NCBI RefSeq assembly: GCF_001224225.1
Contig: NZ_CUEE01000011.1
Span: 1-64,000, forward strand
Source: Staphylococcus borealis
Lineage (GTDB): Bacteria > Bacillota > Bacilli > Staphylococcales > Staphylococcaceae
Reading direction: 5' to 3'
Length of the DNA stretch: 64,000 bases
Part shown: positions 10,347 through 21,377 of the stretch, piece after piece
Layout of the letters: each line of letters opens with the position of its first letter
Position numbering within the stretch: the first letter of the stretch is position 1
Program-made: the position numbers and the translations under genes
The notes under the pieces: generated by a model
What the model was told of the DNA's origin: nothing
The model's input: only the letters and a program-made list of their open reading frames with translations
Database searches by the model: none

Positions 10347-11711
10347 TTGGCCAAAAAGAAAGTGATTTTTGAGTGTATGGCTTGTGGCTATCAATCTCCA
10401 AAATGGATGGGAAAATGTCCTAATTGTGGTTCATGGAATCAAATGGAGGAAATTGTTGAAAAAGCTTCAAATCCCAAACACGGCGTTAAGACATCAACAT
10501 CTAGCGCAAAGGTCCAGAAATTAAATGATATTAAGAATGAAGTGACGCCAAGAGTTCAGACAGAATCAAAGGAATTTAACCGCGTTTTAGGTGGTGGTAT
10601 TGTAAGTGGTTCTTTAGTGTTAATAGGTGGAGATCCTGGTATTGGGAAATCAACACTATTACTACAAATTTGTGCATCACTATCACAAAAATTAAATGTA
10701 CTATATATTACGGGTGAAGAATCACTTAATCAAACTAAATTACGAGCTGATCGTTTAGATGAAGATTCTAGTAATTTAAACGTGCTGGCAGAAACGGATT
10801 TAGAAGTGATATATCAAACGGTTCAACAAGCACAGCCAGATATTTTAGTGGTCGATTCAATCCAAACCATATATCATCCAGAGATTAGTTCGGCACCTGG
10901 CTCTGTATCTCAAGTTCGAGAAAGCACGCAGAGTTTGATGAATATTGCCAAACAAATGAATATCGCTACATTTATCGTTGGTCATGTAACCAAAGAAGGT
11001 CAAATTGCAGGACCACGTTTATTAGAACATATGGTTGATACTGTATTGTACTTTGAAGGAGATGAGCATCATGCTTATCGTATCTTGAGAGCAGTTAAGA
11101 ACCGTTTTGGTTCTACTAATGAAATGGGCATTTTTGAAATGAAACAAAGCGGATTGAAAGGGGTACATAATCCGTCAGAAATGTTCTTGGAAGAGCGGTC
11201 TACTAATGTACCTGGATCAACGATTGTAGCAACGATGGAAGGTACGCGACCATTGCTAATAGAAGTTCAAGCGTTAGTGACACCTACCACATTTAATAAC
11301 CCTAGACGTATGGCTACAGGAATTGATCATAATCGTTTGAGTTTATTAATGGCAGTATTAGAGAAAAAGGAAAATTATTTATTACAACAACAGGATGCTT
11401 ATATTAAAGTGGCAGGTGGTGTTCGATTAACAGAACCAGCAGTTGATTTAAGCGTTATTGTAGCGACAGCTTCAAGTTTCAAAGATAAGGCAGTGGATGG
11501 CCTGGATTGTTATATTGGAGAAGTAGGTTTGACTGGTGAAGTGAGACGTGTTTCTCGAATTGAGCAACGTGTTCAAGAAGCGGCTAAATTAGGGTTTGAA
11601 CGAGTTGTTATTCCACAAACTAATATTGGTGGATGGCAATTCCCTGAAGGTATTAAAGTAGTAGGTGTCTCTACTGTACATGAGGCACTTAAATATGCTT
11701 TTAAAGCGTAA
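10347..11711 (+). CDS. radA: RadA, DNA recombination/repair ATPase
   Basis: A 454-residue branch-migration helicase with an N-terminal C4 zinc finger (CMACG...CPNCG, 10-28), a RecA-like core with Walker [11 protein letters not shown] near 93-102, the diagnostic KNRFG motif near 251 and a C-terminal Lon-like domain. It acts in recombination and stalled-fork processing. The start is TTG with GGAGGT 7 bases upstream. The radA plus PIN-TRAM pairing after clpC is conserved in Firmicutes. Confidence 0.96.
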   Translation: MAKKKVIFECMACGYQSPKWMGKCPNCGSWNQMEEIVEKASNPKHGVKTSTSSAKVQKLNDIKNEVTPRVQTESKEFNRVLGGGIVSGSLVLIGGDPGIGKSTLLLQICASLSQKLNVLYITGEESLNQTKLRADRLDEDSSNLNVLAETDLEVIYQTVQQAQPDILVVDSIQTIYHPEISSAPGSVSQVRESTQSLMNIAKQMNIATFIVGHVTKEGQIAGPRLLEHMVDTVLYFEGDEHHAYRILRAVKNRFGSTNEMGIFEMKQSGLKGVHNPSEMFLEERSTNVPGSTIVATMEGTRPLLIEVQALVTPTTFNNPRRMATGIDHNRLSLLMAVLEKKENYLLQQQDAYIKVAGGVRLTEPAVDLSVIVATASSFKDKAVDGLDCYIGEVGLTGEVRRVSRIEQRVQEAAKLGFERVVIPQTNIGGWQFPEGIKVVGVSTVHEALKYAFKA

Positions 11712-11737
11712 CATAAGCTGAAAAAGAGGTGAGACTT

Positions 11738-12808
11738 TTGAAAGTATTAAAAGGCATTGTAATCATTATATATATTATCTTAGGTATGGCACTTGGTATT
11801 TTGCTAATACCTGAAATACTTAAAGATTTTAATATTAATGGTTATCCATTTTTAAATAATTATTATATTGACGGCTTAATAGGCATCGTAGTATTTTTCT
11901 TGATTTTTGGCTTCTTTATTAATAAAGTAACAAGAACTTTCAAAGCCGTTGAACATTGGATTATGCAACGTAGCGCAGTTGAAATTTTATTTGCAACACT
12001 CGGACTTATCATTGGCCTATTTATTTCAGTAATGGCCTCGTTTATTCTAGAAATGATTGGAAATACGATACTGAATCATCTTATACCACTTATTATTACT
12101 TTATTGCTATGTTATTTAGGCTTCCAATTTGGTTTGAAGAAGCGTGACGAAATGCTCATGTTCTTGCCGGAAAACATGGCGCGTTCTATGTCTAAAAGTA
12201 ATATTAGTGCCGTACCTAAACTATTAGATACAAGCGCAATTATCGATGGTCGTATCTTAGATGTCATTCGATGTGGTTTTATCGATGGCGAAATACTTAT
12301 TCCGCAAGGTGTCATTAATGAACTTCAAGTCGTTGCTGATGCGAATGATAGCGTGAAGCGTGAAAAAGGGCAACGTGGATTAGATATATTAAATGAATTA
12401 TATGATTTAGATTATCCGACACGTGTGATACATCCACAAAAGTCTCACAGTGATATCGATGAACTATTAGTGAAATTAGCACAGAAATATCATGCGCATG
12501 TGATTACTACCGATTTTAATTTAAATAAAGTATGTCACGTTCAAGGAATTAAAGCGTTGAATGTGAATGACTTGTCTGAAGCAATTAAACCAAATGTACA
12601 TCAAGGCGATCGCATTAATATTCTATTGACTAAAATGGGTAAAGAACCTGGTCAAGGTGTTGGCTATTTAGATGACGGTACAATGGTAGTGGTTGATAAT
12701 GCGAAACCACTTGTTGGTAAGCATGTAGACTTAGAGGTCATCAGTTTATTGCAAACATCATCAGGTCGTATTATTTTCGCTAAAAAAGTTGACGATTCGG
12801 AATCATGA
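11738..12808 (+). CDS. PIN-TRAM domain membrane protein (YacL-like)
   Basis: A 356-residue protein with four N-terminal membrane helices (about 5-115), a PIN ribonuclease-type domain (LLDTSAIIDGRI with the acidic metal-site residue, to about 280) and a C-terminal TRAM RNA-binding domain. The role is not settled; RNA cleavage at the membrane is inferred. The TTG at 11738 is preferred because AGAGGTG is six bases upstream; a GTG at 11729 would sit inside that ribosome site. Confidence 0.88.
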   Translation: MKVLKGIVIIIYIILGMALGILLIPEILKDFNINGYPFLNNYYIDGLIGIVVFFLIFGFFINKVTRTFKAVEHWIMQRSAVEILFATLGLIIGLFISVMASFILEMIGNTILNHLIPLIITLLLCYLGFQFGLKKRDEMLMFLPENMARSMSKSNISAVPKLLDTSAIIDGRILDVIRCGFIDGEILIPQGVINELQVVADANDSVKREKGQRGLDILNELYDLDYPTRVIHPQKSHSDIDELLVKLAQKYHAHVITTDFNLNKVCHVQGIKALNVNDLSEAIKPNVHQGDRINILLTKMGKEPGQGVGYLDDGTMVVVDNAKPLVGKHVDLEVISLLQTSSGRIIFAKKVDDSES

Positions 12809-12854
12809 TTCATAGAATAGGTTTGATGATGACAATAAAATATGTGTAAATGAC

Positions 12855-12918
12855 TAGGTTTCATGTGAAACGCTAAATGTTGAGCGTACGCTTTTCAAAT
12901 AGCAAAGCATGAAACCTA
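12855..12918 (+). terminator. Long hairpin after the PIN-TRAM gene
   Basis: TAGGTTTCATG pairs perfectly with CATGAAACCTA across about 42 bases that contain a smaller AGCGTACGCT palindrome, followed by TTTAT. The remaining ~300 bases before gltX show no clear element beyond the gltX ribosome site. Confidence 0.55.
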
Positions 12919-13222
12919 TTTATGTAATGTGAATGAATGTGCAACTAAGTGTGGTAAGTGGAAACATGTGACTTATCAAAGTATTGATTTAATGCTACAA
13001 TAATGAAGAAATGCGAACTTTTATCTAAGATGAATGTAAAGTGGAAAGTTATTCGGAAACACGTCTAAAATGATAGTTTGGAATAACTTTTTTCTAATGG
13101 TTTGAAGATGTTTCTGAATGGTGTATGACTGCTCGGTTAAATTACAGAGCGCGTCACCTATATTAGATAAAGCGTATGAATTCGATGGTAAAACAGAATT
13201 AATAATTATAGGAGTGAATACG

Positions 13223-14677
13223 ATGAGTGAACGCATTAGAGTGAGATATGCGCCAAGTCCAACTGGATATTTACACATTGGTAATGCAAGAACTGCATTA
13301 TTTAACTATTTATTTGCCAAACATTACGATGGTGATTTCGTAGTGCGTATTGAAGATACAGATAGTAAACGTAATCTTGAAGATGGTGAGTCATCTCAAT
13401 TTGATAACTTGAAATGGTTAGGTTTAGATTGGGATGAATCTATCGATAAAGATAAAGGTTATGGTCCTTATCGTCAATCTGAACGCGGTGACATCTATAA
13501 TCCACTTATCCAGCAATTATTGGATGAAGATAAAGCTTATAAATGTTATATGACTGAAGAAGAACTTGAAAAAGAACGTGAAGAACAAATTGCACGTGGT
13601 GAAATGCCTCGTTATGGTGGCCAACACGCACATTTAACTGAAGAGGAACGTCAACAATTTGAAGCTGAAGGACGTCGCCCATCAATTAGATTCCGTGTGC
13701 CTCAAGATCAAACGTATACGTTTAATGACATGGTGAAAGGTGAAATTTCATTCGATTCAAATAACATAGGAGATTGGGTTATCGTTAAAAAAGACGGCAT
13801 ACCTACGTATAATTTTGCTGTAGCCATCGATGATCACTATATGGAAATTTCTGATGTTATTCGTGGGGATGACCATGTTTCTAACACACCTAAACAACTT
13901 ATGATTTATGAAGCGTTTGGTTGGGAACCACCACGTTTTGGTCATATGTCATTAATTGTTAATGAAGAACGCAAAAAACTAAGTAAACGTGATGGTCAAA
14001 TTTTACAATTTATCGAGCAATATCGTGACTTAGGTTACTTACCAGAAGCATTATTTAACTTTATTACATTATTAGGTTGGTCTCCAGAAGGCGAAGAAGA
14101 AATCTTTTCTAAAGAAGAATTTATTAAGATCTTTGATGAGAAACGTCTTTCTAAATCACCAGCAATGTTCGATAGACAAAAATTAGCTTGGGTTAATAAC
14201 CAATATATGAAAACGAAAGATACGGATACTGTATTTGAACTTGCATTGCCCCATCTTATCAAAGCTAATTTAATCCCAGAATCTCCAAGTGAAGCTGATA
14301 GAGAATGGGGTCGCAAATTAGTTGCACTTTACCAAAAAGAAATGAGTTATGCAGGAGAAATTGTACCGTTATCTGAAATGTTCTTCCATAAAATGCCTGA
14401 ATTAGGTGAAGAAGAGCAAGAGGTTATTAATGGGGAACAAGTACCAGAATTAATGTCACATCTATATGGTAAATTAGAAGCTTTAGAACCATTTGAAGCG
14501 GGTGACATCAAAAAGACAATTAAAGAAGTACAAAAAGAAACAGGTATTAAAGGTAAACAATTATTCATGCCAATTCGTGTTGCCGTAACAGGTCAAATGC
14601 ATGGTCCTGAATTACCAAATACTATTGAAGTACTAGGTAAAGACAAAGTATTATCACGATTAAAAAAATACGTGTAA
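13223..14677 (+). CDS. gltX: Glutamyl-tRNA synthetase
   Basis: A 484-residue class I synthetase. The HIGH signature appears as HIGN at 17-20 ([16 protein letters not shown]) and the KMSKS equivalent as KLSKR ([11 protein letters not shown]) near 250. In this group it is the non-discriminating enzyme that charges both Glu and Gln tRNAs, the latter corrected by GatCAB. ATG at 13223 with AGGAG upstream. A cysteine T-box separates it from cysE, so cysES can be controlled independently. Confidence 0.97.
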   Translation: MSERIRVRYAPSPTGYLHIGNARTALFNYLFAKHYDGDFVVRIEDTDSKRNLEDGESSQFDNLKWLGLDWDESIDKDKGYGPYRQSERGDIYNPLIQQLLDEDKAYKCYMTEEELEKEREEQIARGEMPRYGGQHAHLTEEERQQFEAEGRRPSIRFRVPQDQTYTFNDMVKGEISFDSNNIGDWVIVKKDGIPTYNFAVAIDDHYMEISDVIRGDDHVSNTPKQLMIYEAFGWEPPRFGHMSLIVNEERKKLSKRDGQILQFIEQYRDLGYLPEALFNFITLLGWSPEGEEEIFSKEEFIKIFDEKRLSKSPAMFDRQKLAWVNNQYMKTKDTDTVFELALPHLIKANLIPESPSEADREWGRKLVALYQKEMSYAGEIVPLSEMFFHKMPELGEEEQEVINGEQVPELMSHLYGKLEALEPFEAGDIKKTIKEVQKETGIKGKQLFMPIRVAVTGQMHGPELPNTIEVLGKDKVLSRLKKYV

Positions 14678-14779
14678 ATGGTGTAAAGCACATACGTGAA
14701 CAAGATGAACATTTTATTTAGCTAACACTTGAAATTTTACATTAAAGCAAATAAGATAAAGTTAAACATGGCAAAGTCA

Positions 14780-15037
14780 TGTTAATATTGATATTACAAG
14801 CGCAAAGGATTAGTAAATATTAGACTATGATTTCAGAGAGTGTACGGTCGCTGCGAGTACACCATAGACGATATTGAATGCACCTTTGTTTGATCAACTA
14901 AATAAAGTCAATGAGTATGATAAAGTTAACTTTATCACCTATAGGTAGGGTGAAGTACTAGCTTAATTTTATCTAGAATACAGAGTGGAACCGTGCAGTA
15001 GCGCCTCTAGCATCTTAGTGTTAGGGGTGCTATTTTG
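14780..15037 (+). ncRNA. T-box leader, cysteine specific
   Basis: The antiterminator bulge AGAGTGGAACCGTGC (14982-14996) is followed by a terminator hairpin TAGCGCCTCTA / TTAGGGGTGCTA with a TTTTG run. The specifier loop sits in the stem GTGTAC...GTACAC (14840-14861) with the AGTA motif and codon TGC (14852-14854), Cys. TGGA in the bulge pairs with the UCCA end of tRNA-Cys (discriminator U). Uncharged tRNA-Cys should therefore allow read-through into cysE-cysS. Confidence 0.92.
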
Positions 15038-15119
15038 TTTATCTATTATGTATATCAGTAGTATGTATATTGATTTTGATAAATTTTTAACTTTTTAAAA
15101 AACTGAGGGGGCGACAGTC

Positions 15120-15761
15120 TTGATAAAAAGAATTAGAGACGATGTGAAAATGGTGTTTGAACAAGACCCAGCAGCGTGTACAACATTTGAGGTGATTACA
15201 ACTTATGCTGGATTACATGCAGTATGGAGTCATCTAATTGCGCATAAACTATATAATAAAAAACGTTATGTACTTGCGAGAATCATATCTCAAGTATCAC
15301 GTTTCTTTACAGGGATTGAAATACATCCAGGTGCTAAAATTGGCAAACGCTTATTCATAGACCATGGTATGGGCGTTGTCATTGGTGAAACTTGTACAAT
15401 TGGTGATAATGTAACTATTTATCAAGGTGTCACACTAGGTGGTACAGGTAAAGAAAAAGGGAAACGTCATCCTGATATTGGCGATAACGTATTAATCGCA
15501 GCTGGGTCAAAAGTGCTAGGTAATATTCAAATTGATTCAAATGTAAATATTGGTGCGAATTCAGTAGTATTACAATCTGTTCCAAGTTATACGACTGTCG
15601 TCGGTATTCCAGGACATATTGTTAAACAAGAAGGTAAACGTATTGGTAAAACATTTGATCATCGTAATTTACCTGACCCATTATTTGAACAAATTAAGCA
15701 ACTAGAAAAGCAACTAGAAAAAGCTAAGAACGGAGAGATTAAAGATGATTACATTATATAA
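15120..15761 (+). CDS. cysE: Serine O-acetyltransferase
   Basis: A 213-residue left-handed beta-helix acetyltransferase that makes O-acetylserine, the carbon skeleton for cysteine. The hexapeptide repeats run from about 65 to 165 ([20 protein letters not shown], then [19 protein letters not shown]). TTG start with GAGGGGG 8 bases upstream. It follows the cysteine T-box and overlaps cysS by 17 bases. Confidence 0.96.
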   Translation: MIKRIRDDVKMVFEQDPAACTTFEVITTYAGLHAVWSHLIAHKLYNKKRYVLARIISQVSRFFTGIEIHPGAKIGKRLFIDHGMGVVIGETCTIGDNVTIYQGVTLGGTGKEKGKRHPDIGDNVLIAAGSKVLGNIQIDSNVNIGANSVVLQSVPSYTTVVGIPGHIVKQEGKRIGKTFDHRNLPDPLFEQIKQLEKQLEKAKNGEIKDDYII

Positions 15762-17145
15762 TACTTTGACACGTCAAAAAGAGACATTTGAACCGATTGA
15801 ACCAGGTAAGGTGAAAATGTATGTTTGCGGTCCGACGGTATACAATTACATTCATATTGGTAATGCGCGTCCAGCTATTAATTATGATGTGGTGCGTAGA
15901 TATTTCGAATATAAAGGGTATGAAGTGATTTATGTTTCAAATTTCACTGATGTAGACGATAAATTAATTAACCGTTCGAAAGAATTGAATGAGAGTGTGC
16001 CAGATATTGCAGATAAATATATTAAAGCATTTTATGAAGATGTTGGTGCATTAAATGTTAAGAAAGCTACTTCAAATCCTCGTGTAATGAATCATATGGA
16101 CGAGATTATTGATTTTATTAAAGATTTAGTTGACGACGGTTATGCCTACGAGAGTGATGGCGATGTATACTTTAGAACGCGTCAATTTGAGGGGTACGGT
16201 AAATTAAGTCATCAGTCATTAGATGATTTAAAAGTAGGCGCAAGAATTGAAGCTGGAGAACAAAAAGAAGATGCGCTAGATTTCACATTATGGAAAAAAG
16301 CAAAACCTGGTGAAATTAGTTGGGAAAGTCCTTTTGGTGAAGGACGTCCAGGTTGGCATATTGAATGTTCTGTAATGGCGTTTCACGAATTAGGTAAAAC
16401 AATTGATATTCACGCCGGTGGTTCTGATTTACAATTCCCACATCATGAAAATGAGATTGCCCAATCAGAAGCACATAATCACGCGCCATTCGCAAATTAC
16501 TGGATGCATAACGGCTTTATAAATATTGATAACGAAAAAATGAGTAAATCATTAGGTAACTTTATTTTAGTGCATGACATTATTAAAGAAGTAGATCCTG
16601 ATGTATTGCGATTCTTTATGATTAGCGTACATTATAGAAGTCCTATTAATTATAATTTAGAACTGGTTAATGCAGCTAAGAGTGGTTTAGAGCGTATCCG
16701 AAATAGTTATCAATTGATAGAAGAACGTGAAACGATTGCGACAGATATTGTTGACCAATCTAATTATATTGACCAAATCGATGCTATTTTAGAACAATTT
16801 GAGACTGTTATGGATGATGATTTCAATACTGCCAACGCAGTTACTGCTTGGTATGATTTGTCTAAACTTGCGAATAAATACGTTTTAGAAAACAATACAT
16901 CTACGCAAGTCATTTCAAGATTTAAAGAAGTTTATCAAATATTCAGTGATGTGCTCGGTGTGCCACTTAAAGGTAATGAATCAGATATGTTACTTGATGA
17001 AGATATTGAAAAACTCATCGAAGAACGTAATGAAGCGCGTAAAAATAAAGACTTTGCACGTGCAGATGAAATTAGAGATATGCTTAAAGAACAAAATATT
17101 ATACTAGAAGATACGCCACAAGGTGTACGCTTTAAACGTGGATAG
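15745..17145 (+). CDS. cysS: Cysteinyl-tRNA synthetase
   Basis: A 466-residue class I synthetase. The zinc ligand segment [15 protein letters not shown] (from about 28) contains the HIGH-like motif, and KMSKS is seen as EKMSKSLGN near 267. It pairs with cysE under one T-box, so cysteine supply and charging respond together to tRNA-Cys charging. Confidence 0.97.
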   Translation: MITLYNTLTRQKETFEPIEPGKVKMYVCGPTVYNYIHIGNARPAINYDVVRRYFEYKGYEVIYVSNFTDVDDKLINRSKELNESVPDIADKYIKAFYEDVGALNVKKATSNPRVMNHMDEIIDFIKDLVDDGYAYESDGDVYFRTRQFEGYGKLSHQSLDDLKVGARIEAGEQKEDALDFTLWKKAKPGEISWESPFGEGRPGWHIECSVMAFHELGKTIDIHAGGSDLQFPHHENEIAQSEAHNHAPFANYWMHNGFINIDNEKMSKSLGNFILVHDIIKEVDPDVLRFFMISVHYRSPINYNLELVNAAKSGLERIRNSYQLIEERETIATDIVDQSNYIDQIDAILEQFETVMDDDFNTANAVTAWYDLSKLANKYVLENNTSTQVISRFKEVYQIFSDVLGVPLKGNESDMLLDEDIEKLIEERNEARKNKDFARADEIRDMLKEQNIILEDTPQGVRFKRG

Positions 17146-17533
17146 TATGGATATTAAATTATTAAATCCATTAACATTAGCCTACATGGGTGACGCAGTA
17201 TTGGACCAGCACGTGCGTGAATATATTGTTCTTAAATTACAAAGTAAGCCCAATCGATTACATCAAGTTTCGAAAAGTTATGTGTCTGCTAAAAGTCAGG
17301 CACAAACTTTAGAAACATTGTTTGAAATGAATTGGTTCACTGATGAAGAACGAGACATTGTTAAAAGAGGTCGCAATGCCAAAAGTCACACTAAGGCTAA
17401 AAATACAGATATTCAAACTTACCGTAAAAGTTCTGGGTTAGAAGCAGTCATTGGATTTTTATATTTAGATCATCAAGAAGAAAGATTGGAAAATTTACTT
17501 GATATGATTGTACAAACAGTCAATGAAAGGTAG
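17138..17533 (+). CDS. mrnC: Mini-ribonuclease III
   Basis: About 131 residues forming an RNase III catalytic domain without a double-strand RNA-binding domain, which matures 23S rRNA ends. The catalytic-helix motif is seen in [14 protein letters not shown], with the second acidic site in [10 protein letters not shown]. Start uncertain: GTG 17138 (AAGGTG 12 bases upstream) or ATG 17147. It overlaps the cysS end and is followed directly by rlmB. Confidence 0.9.
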   Translation: MDSMDIKLLNPLTLAYMGDAVLDQHVREYIVLKLQSKPNRLHQVSKSYVSAKSQAQTLETLFEMNWFTDEERDIVKRGRNAKSHTKAKNTDIQTYRKSSGLEAVIGFLYLDHQEERLENLLDMIVQTVNER

Positions 17534-18291
17534 TGAAGACAGTGGAAGATATCGTTATTGTCGGTAGACATGCTGTTAAAGAAGCGATTGTTTCTGGCCA
17601 TACAATTAATAAAATTTGGATTCAAGAAGGTATTAGAAAGCAACAAATTAATGATATTTTACAAAGTGCAAAAGCACAAAAATTAATTGTGCAAACTGTG
17701 CCAAAATCCAAATTAGATAATTTAGCAAATGCACCTCATCAAGGTGTCGCTGCACTGATTGCCCCATATGAATATGCGGATTTCGATCAATTTATACAAT
17801 CGCAAAAAGATAAAGAAGGTTTATCAACGGTTGTAATTTTAGATGGCTTGGAAGACCCACATAACTTAGGTTCAATATTAAGAACGGCAGATGCTAGTGG
17901 TGTTGATGGTGTTATTATTCCTAAAAGACGTTCAGTTGCGCTGACACAAACTGTAGCTAAAGCATCCACTGGTGCGATCCAACACGTTCCGGTTATGCGT
18001 GTTACAAATTTAGCTAAAACCATTGATGAATTAAAGGAACATGGCTACTGGGTGGCTGGTGCTGAAGCGGATAATGCCACAGACTATAGAGATATGGCGG
18101 CGGATATGCCATTAGCTATCGTTATAGGTAGTGAAGGTCAAGGTATGAGTAGATTAGTTAAAGATAAATGTGATTTTTACATCAAGATACCAATGGTTGG
18201 TCATGTGAATAGCCTTAATGCATCTGTAGCTGCGAGTCTAATGATGTATGAGGTCTATCGTAAACGTCATCAAATTGAGGACAACGCATGA
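17533..18291 (+). CDS. rlmB: 23S rRNA (guanosine-2'-O) methyltransferase RlmB
   Basis: A 252-residue SPOUT-family methyltransferase with an L30e-like N-terminal RNA-binding domain (about 5-80) and a knotted SAM-binding C-terminal domain with motifs [21 protein letters not shown] and [11 protein letters not shown]. It is expected to methylate G2251 of 23S rRNA. GTG starts at 17533 or 17542 are both possible. It overlaps the next gene by four bases. Confidence 0.93.
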   Translation: MKTVEDIVIVGRHAVKEAIVSGHTINKIWIQEGIRKQQINDILQSAKAQKLIVQTVPKSKLDNLANAPHQGVAALIAPYEYADFDQFIQSQKDKEGLSTVVILDGLEDPHNLGSILRTADASGVDGVIIPKRRSVALTQTVAKASTGAIQHVPVMRVTNLAKTIDELKEHGYWVAGAEADNATDYRDMAADMPLAIVIGSEGQGMSRLVKDKCDFYIKIPMVGHVNSLNASVAASLMMYEVYRKRHQIEDNA

Positions 18292-18815
18292 AAGATAGAT
18301 ATTTAATTATTGATGGCTACAATATGATTGGACAGTCACCGGAACTCGGTAAGATTGCAAAGCATAATTTGCAAGAAGCACGCGAACAATTATTAGATGC
18401 CATTGCTAACTATAATGCTGTTGTCGCTGATGAAGTTGTATGTGTGTTTGATGCATATGAACAATCAGGTATAGAAAGAGAATACATTTATCATGGTGTA
18501 AAAACAGTATTTACTAAAGAAAAAGAAACAGCAGATAGCTATATCGAACGTTATGTTTATAACCTATATAACAAACACACAACACATATTACCGTTGTAA
18601 CGAGTGATATGAGTGAGCAACATGCCATATTTGGTGCTGGCGCATATCGAGTATCTTCGAGAGAAATGTGGCGTGATTTAAGAGAGAATGAAATCACGGT
18701 CAGTAAGTCTTTGGATAATTTCACAGAAAGTAAACCAAGAACTCGAATTTCATTATCAAATGATGTATTAGCAGAATTTGAAAAAATAAGACGCGGGAAT
18801 CATAACAAAGATTGA
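18288..18815 (+). CDS. rae1: Rae1/YacP ribosome-associated endoribonuclease
   Basis: A 175-residue NYN/PIN-fold protein opening with [10 protein letters not shown], the acidic active-site strand. The B. subtilis homologue Rae1 cleaves mRNA in the ribosomal A site. It overlaps rlmB (ATGA) and closes the cysE-cysS-mrnC-rlmB-rae1 run, an order shared with Bacillus. Confidence 0.9.
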   Translation: MKDRYLIIDGYNMIGQSPELGKIAKHNLQEAREQLLDAIANYNAVVADEVVCVFDAYEQSGIEREYIYHGVKTVFTKEKETADSYIERYVYNLYNKHTTHITVVTSDMSEQHAIFGAGAYRVSSREMWRDLRENEITVSKSLDNFTESKPRTRISLSNDVLAEFEKIRRGNHNKD

Positions 18816-18885
18816 AATTGCCCACTTGTCTTTTGAAAATAACATCGTATAAACTTTCTCTAACTTAATTTGAAAGGGAAGGTTT

Positions 18886-19473
18886 ATGGCGCATCAATTC
18901 AAACAACTAGAGGAGACATTTAAAGCGTTTCAAAATAGTCATTGCAGTCTCGAACGAGAAAGATTATTTATAGAAATAGTAAATCATATACAACCGAAGC
19001 TTATTCAAAAGTTTAAAAGTTCTAGAGTACAGAATGAAGAAATAGAAGATTTAGTACAAGAATCATTAATCAGAATTTACTTAGCACTCCATACATTTGA
19101 TTTTAGTACGAATGTTCCTTTCGAACACTATTTAAACTGTATTGTACGTTCAATGCGAAATGATTTTTGGAGAAGAAAGTATACCGAAATGAATAAACGA
19201 GATAGTATGATTAATGACTATGTCATCGAATATAGATTGAACCAATCTATCAAACGTATTGAAGAAGCATGTATGTTACATGAGCAACGTAAAATGCTAG
19301 CGCGTAGTTTAACAGCACTAAGTCAGTTTGAACGTTGCGTAGCACAATTACTAATGTCTGATTATACGCCTAATGAAATTGCGAAACATTTAGGTATTAA
19401 AGATAAAGTGGTTTACAATAGTATTCAACGTTGTAAAATAAAAATGAAGTGTTATTTATTGAAGCATCATTAG
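18886..19473 (+). CDS. sigH: RNA polymerase sigma factor SigH
   Basis: A 195-residue sigma-70 family protein with region 2 (IEDLVQESLIRIYLALHTFD, about 46-65) and region 4 (LLMSDYTPNEIAKHLGIKDK, about 163-182). In staphylococci SigH drives competence genes and aids prophage integrase expression; it is usually silent. The location between rae1 and rpmG-secE-nusG fits. Sequence is less conserved than its neighbours, as known for this family. Confidence 0.85.
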   Translation: MAHQFKQLEETFKAFQNSHCSLERERLFIEIVNHIQPKLIQKFKSSRVQNEEIEDLVQESLIRIYLALHTFDFSTNVPFEHYLNCIVRSMRNDFWRRKYTEMNKRDSMINDYVIEYRLNQSIKRIEEACMLHEQRKMLARSLTALSQFERCVAQLLMSDYTPNEIAKHLGIKDKVVYNSIQRCKIKMKCYLLKHH

Positions 19474-19571
19474 TAAGTTGTAATAGCATTTATATAGCGG
19501 TGCTAGTTTGACATTTAATGTTTGATTTATGTATAGTATACTGGTATTAAAATGAGCAAAGGTGAACTGAA

Positions 19572-19715
19572 TTGAAAAAAGTACCTTTAATTTGTGAAGT
19601 TTGTGGTACAAGAAACTATAATGTACCGAAAAAAGAAACTTCTGCAACGAGATTAGAATTAAAAAAATATTGTTCGAGATGTAATGCGCATACGATTCAC
19701 AAAGAGTCTAAATAA
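19572..19715 (+). CDS. rpmG: 50S ribosomal protein L33
   Basis: A 47-residue protein starting at TTG with AAAGGTG upstream. It carries the two zinc-knuckle pairs CEVCG and CSRC typical of the C+ form of L33, and the KKYCSRCNAHT ending. It sits just before secE, the conserved rpmG-secE-nusG order. It is short but clear. Confidence 0.93.
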   Translation: MKKVPLICEVCGTRNYNVPKKETSATRLELKKYCSRCNAHTIHKESK

Positions 19716-19776
19716 TAGTGGAACTATTACGATTAGAGGTAGCGGTTAACTAACTGTGAGTATGGAGGTAATTTTG

Positions 19777-19977
19777 ATGGCTAAAGATAAGGGCACAAAC
19801 AAAGAAAAAGATAGTTTTTTCCAAGGCGTTAAAAGTGAAATGGAAAAAACAAGTTGGCCAACAAAAGAAGAACTTTTTAAATATACTGTGATTGTAGTTT
19901 CTACAGTAATCTTCTTTATGGTCTTTTTCTGGGTGTTAGATATAGGTATTGGTAATTTAATTGAATTATTTAGATAA
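19777..19977 (+). CDS. secE: SecE preprotein translocase subunit
   Basis: A 66-residue single-span SecE of the Gram-positive type. The amphipathic helix [20 protein letters not shown] precedes one transmembrane segment (about 37-60). The ATG at 19777 follows GGAGG; upstream in-frame ATG codons would place the ribosome site inside the gene. The N-terminal lysine-rich extension looks longer than in S. aureus SecE. Followed by nusG after 17 bases. Confidence 0.95.
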   Translation: MAKDKGTNKEKDSFFQGVKSEMEKTSWPTKEELFKYTVIVVSTVIFFMVFFWVLDIGIGNLIELFR

Positions 19978-19994
19978 GAATAAGGAGTGACAAC

Positions 19995-20543
19995 ATGTCT
20001 GAAGAGGTTGGCGCAAAGCGTTGGTATGCTGTGCATACGTATTCTGGATATGAAAACAAGGTTAAGAAGAATTTAGAAAAAAGAGTAGAATCAATGAATA
20101 TGACAGAACAGATTTTTAGAGTTGTCATACCTGAAGAGGAAGAAACACAAGTTAAAGATGGGAAAGCTAAAAAACTACTTAAAAAAACATTCCCTGGTTA
20201 TGTACTTGTAGAATTAGTAATGACTGATGAATCTTGGTATGTAGTACGTAATACACCAGGTGTTACAGGATTCGTTGGTTCAGCTGGTGCAGGTTCTAAA
20301 CCAAATCCATTACTTCCAGAAGAAATGAGATTTATCTTGAAACAAATGGGACTGAAAGAAAAAACAATTGATGTTGAATTAGATGTCGGTGAACAAGTTC
20401 GTATTAAATCTGGACCATTTGCTAATCAAGTAGGAGAAGTTCAAGAGATTGAACCTGACAAGTTCAAATTAACAGTATTGGTTGATATGTTCGGAAGAGA
20501 AACACCAGTTGAAGTTGAATTTGATCAAATCGAAAAATTATAA
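19995..20543 (+). CDS. nusG: Transcription factor NusG
   Basis: A 182-residue elongation/pausing factor: NGN domain (about 8-115, with RWYAVHTYSGYENKV) and KOW domain (about 128-180, with VRIKSGPFANQVGEVQEI). It binds the RNA polymerase clamp and contacts ribosome or termination factors. Separated from rplK by a folded leader rather than a clear terminator. Confidence 0.97.
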   Translation: MSEEVGAKRWYAVHTYSGYENKVKKNLEKRVESMNMTEQIFRVVIPEEEETQVKDGKAKKLLKKTFPGYVLVELVMTDESWYVVRNTPGVTGFVGSAGAGSKPNPLLPEEMRFILKQMGLKEKTIDVELDVGEQVRIKSGPFANQVGEVQEIEPDKFKLTVLVDMFGRETPVEVEFDQIEKL

Positions 20544-20626
20544 TCAAGTAATTATGGAAAAATATTGAACAACTAAAAAGATGAAATTTTACTATTGCTT
20601 TTTAAGTTGGTTCAGTGTTAAAATAA

Positions 20627-20705
20627 TGTGGTCGCGTTTTTATAGCGCTCATTTCGTCACGAAATGTTTATGAGTGGGAGGGCAAAACTGAGCCCTGTGA
20701 CCACA
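20627..20705 (+). promoter_or_regulatory. Structured rplK leader, candidate L1-binding site
   Basis: TGTGGTC (20627-20633) closes with GACCACA (20699-20705) around a perfect hairpin CATTTCG-TCA-CGAAATG (20650-20666) and GGGC/GCCC. The inner strand GAGTGGGAGGGC recurs as GTGGGAGG in the rplA leader. Shared motif and position before the L11 and L1 genes suggest autogenous control by L1; this is inference. Confidence 0.5.
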
Positions 20706-20730
20706 TCACGATATCAAGGAGGTGCACATC

Positions 20731-21153
20731 GTGGCTAAAAAAGTAGAAAAAGTAGTTAAATTACAAATTCCTGCAGGTAAAGCGAACCCAGCACCACCAG
20801 TTGGTCCAGCATTAGGTCAAGCAGGTGTGAACATCATGGGATTCTGTAAAGAATTCAATGCACGTACGCAAGAACAAGCAGGTTTAATCATTCCGGTAGA
20901 AATCAGTGTTTATGAAGATCGTTCATTTACATTCATTACTAAAACTCCACCGGCTCCAGTACTACTTAAAAAAGCAGCTGGCGTAGAAAAAGGTTCTGGT
21001 GAACCTAACAAAACTAAAGTTGCTACAGTAACTAAAGATCAAGTACGTGAAATTGCTCAAACTAAAATGCAAGACCTAAACGCTGCAGACGAAGAAGCAG
21101 CTATGCGTATTATCGAAGGTACTGCACGTAGTATGGGTATCACTGTACAATAA
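20731..21153 (+). CDS. rplK: 50S ribosomal protein L11
   Basis: A 140-residue protein with the N-terminal GTPase-centre domain ([20 protein letters not shown] at about 9-28) and the C-terminal 23S-binding domain. GTG start at 20731 with AAGGAGGTG upstream; a codon nine bases earlier lies within that site. L11 is needed for RelA activation and is the thiostrepton target region. Confidence 0.97.
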   Translation: MAKKVEKVVKLQIPAGKANPAPPVGPALGQAGVNIMGFCKEFNARTQEQAGLIIPVEISVYEDRSFTFITKTPPAPVLLKKAAGVEKGSGEPNKTKVATVTKDQVREIAQTKMQDLNAADEEAAMRIIEGTARSMGITVQ

Positions 21154-21201
21154 TTAAAGAATAATAAGTTAGTTTAATCTTGAAATAAACTGATAGACGA
21201 T

Positions 21202-21356
21202 AGCAGGTAACAGAAATGACAACGACAATATTGTCTATGATTGGTCTGGGTGACTAGTAATTTCTTAGGAGATTGCTCAAACATTAGACATTCATCTGTT
21301 ATCTGCTCTTAACTTGTGTTAGACACAAGTAAGCGTGGGAGGAAATTCCGCTAAAA
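21202..21356 (+). promoter_or_regulatory. Structured rplA leader, candidate second L1 site
   Basis: AGCAGGTAACAGA (21202-21214) pairs with TCTGTTATCTGCT (21295-21307), followed by CTTGTGT-TAG-ACACAAG and then GTGGGAGGAAATTCC...ACCAC. The last motif resembles the one before rplK. Function as an L1 operator is inferred. Confidence 0.45.
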
Positions 21357-21377
21357 CCACTAAAGGAGGAACAATAA

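Noticed and set aside
13021..13278. 85-codon minus-strand ORF before gltX
   Set aside because: Overlaps the gltX start and has no ribosome site.
14780..15037. T-box acting on gltX
   Set aside because: It lies after gltX, and its specifier TGC and TGGA match tRNA-Cys, so it controls cysE-cysS.
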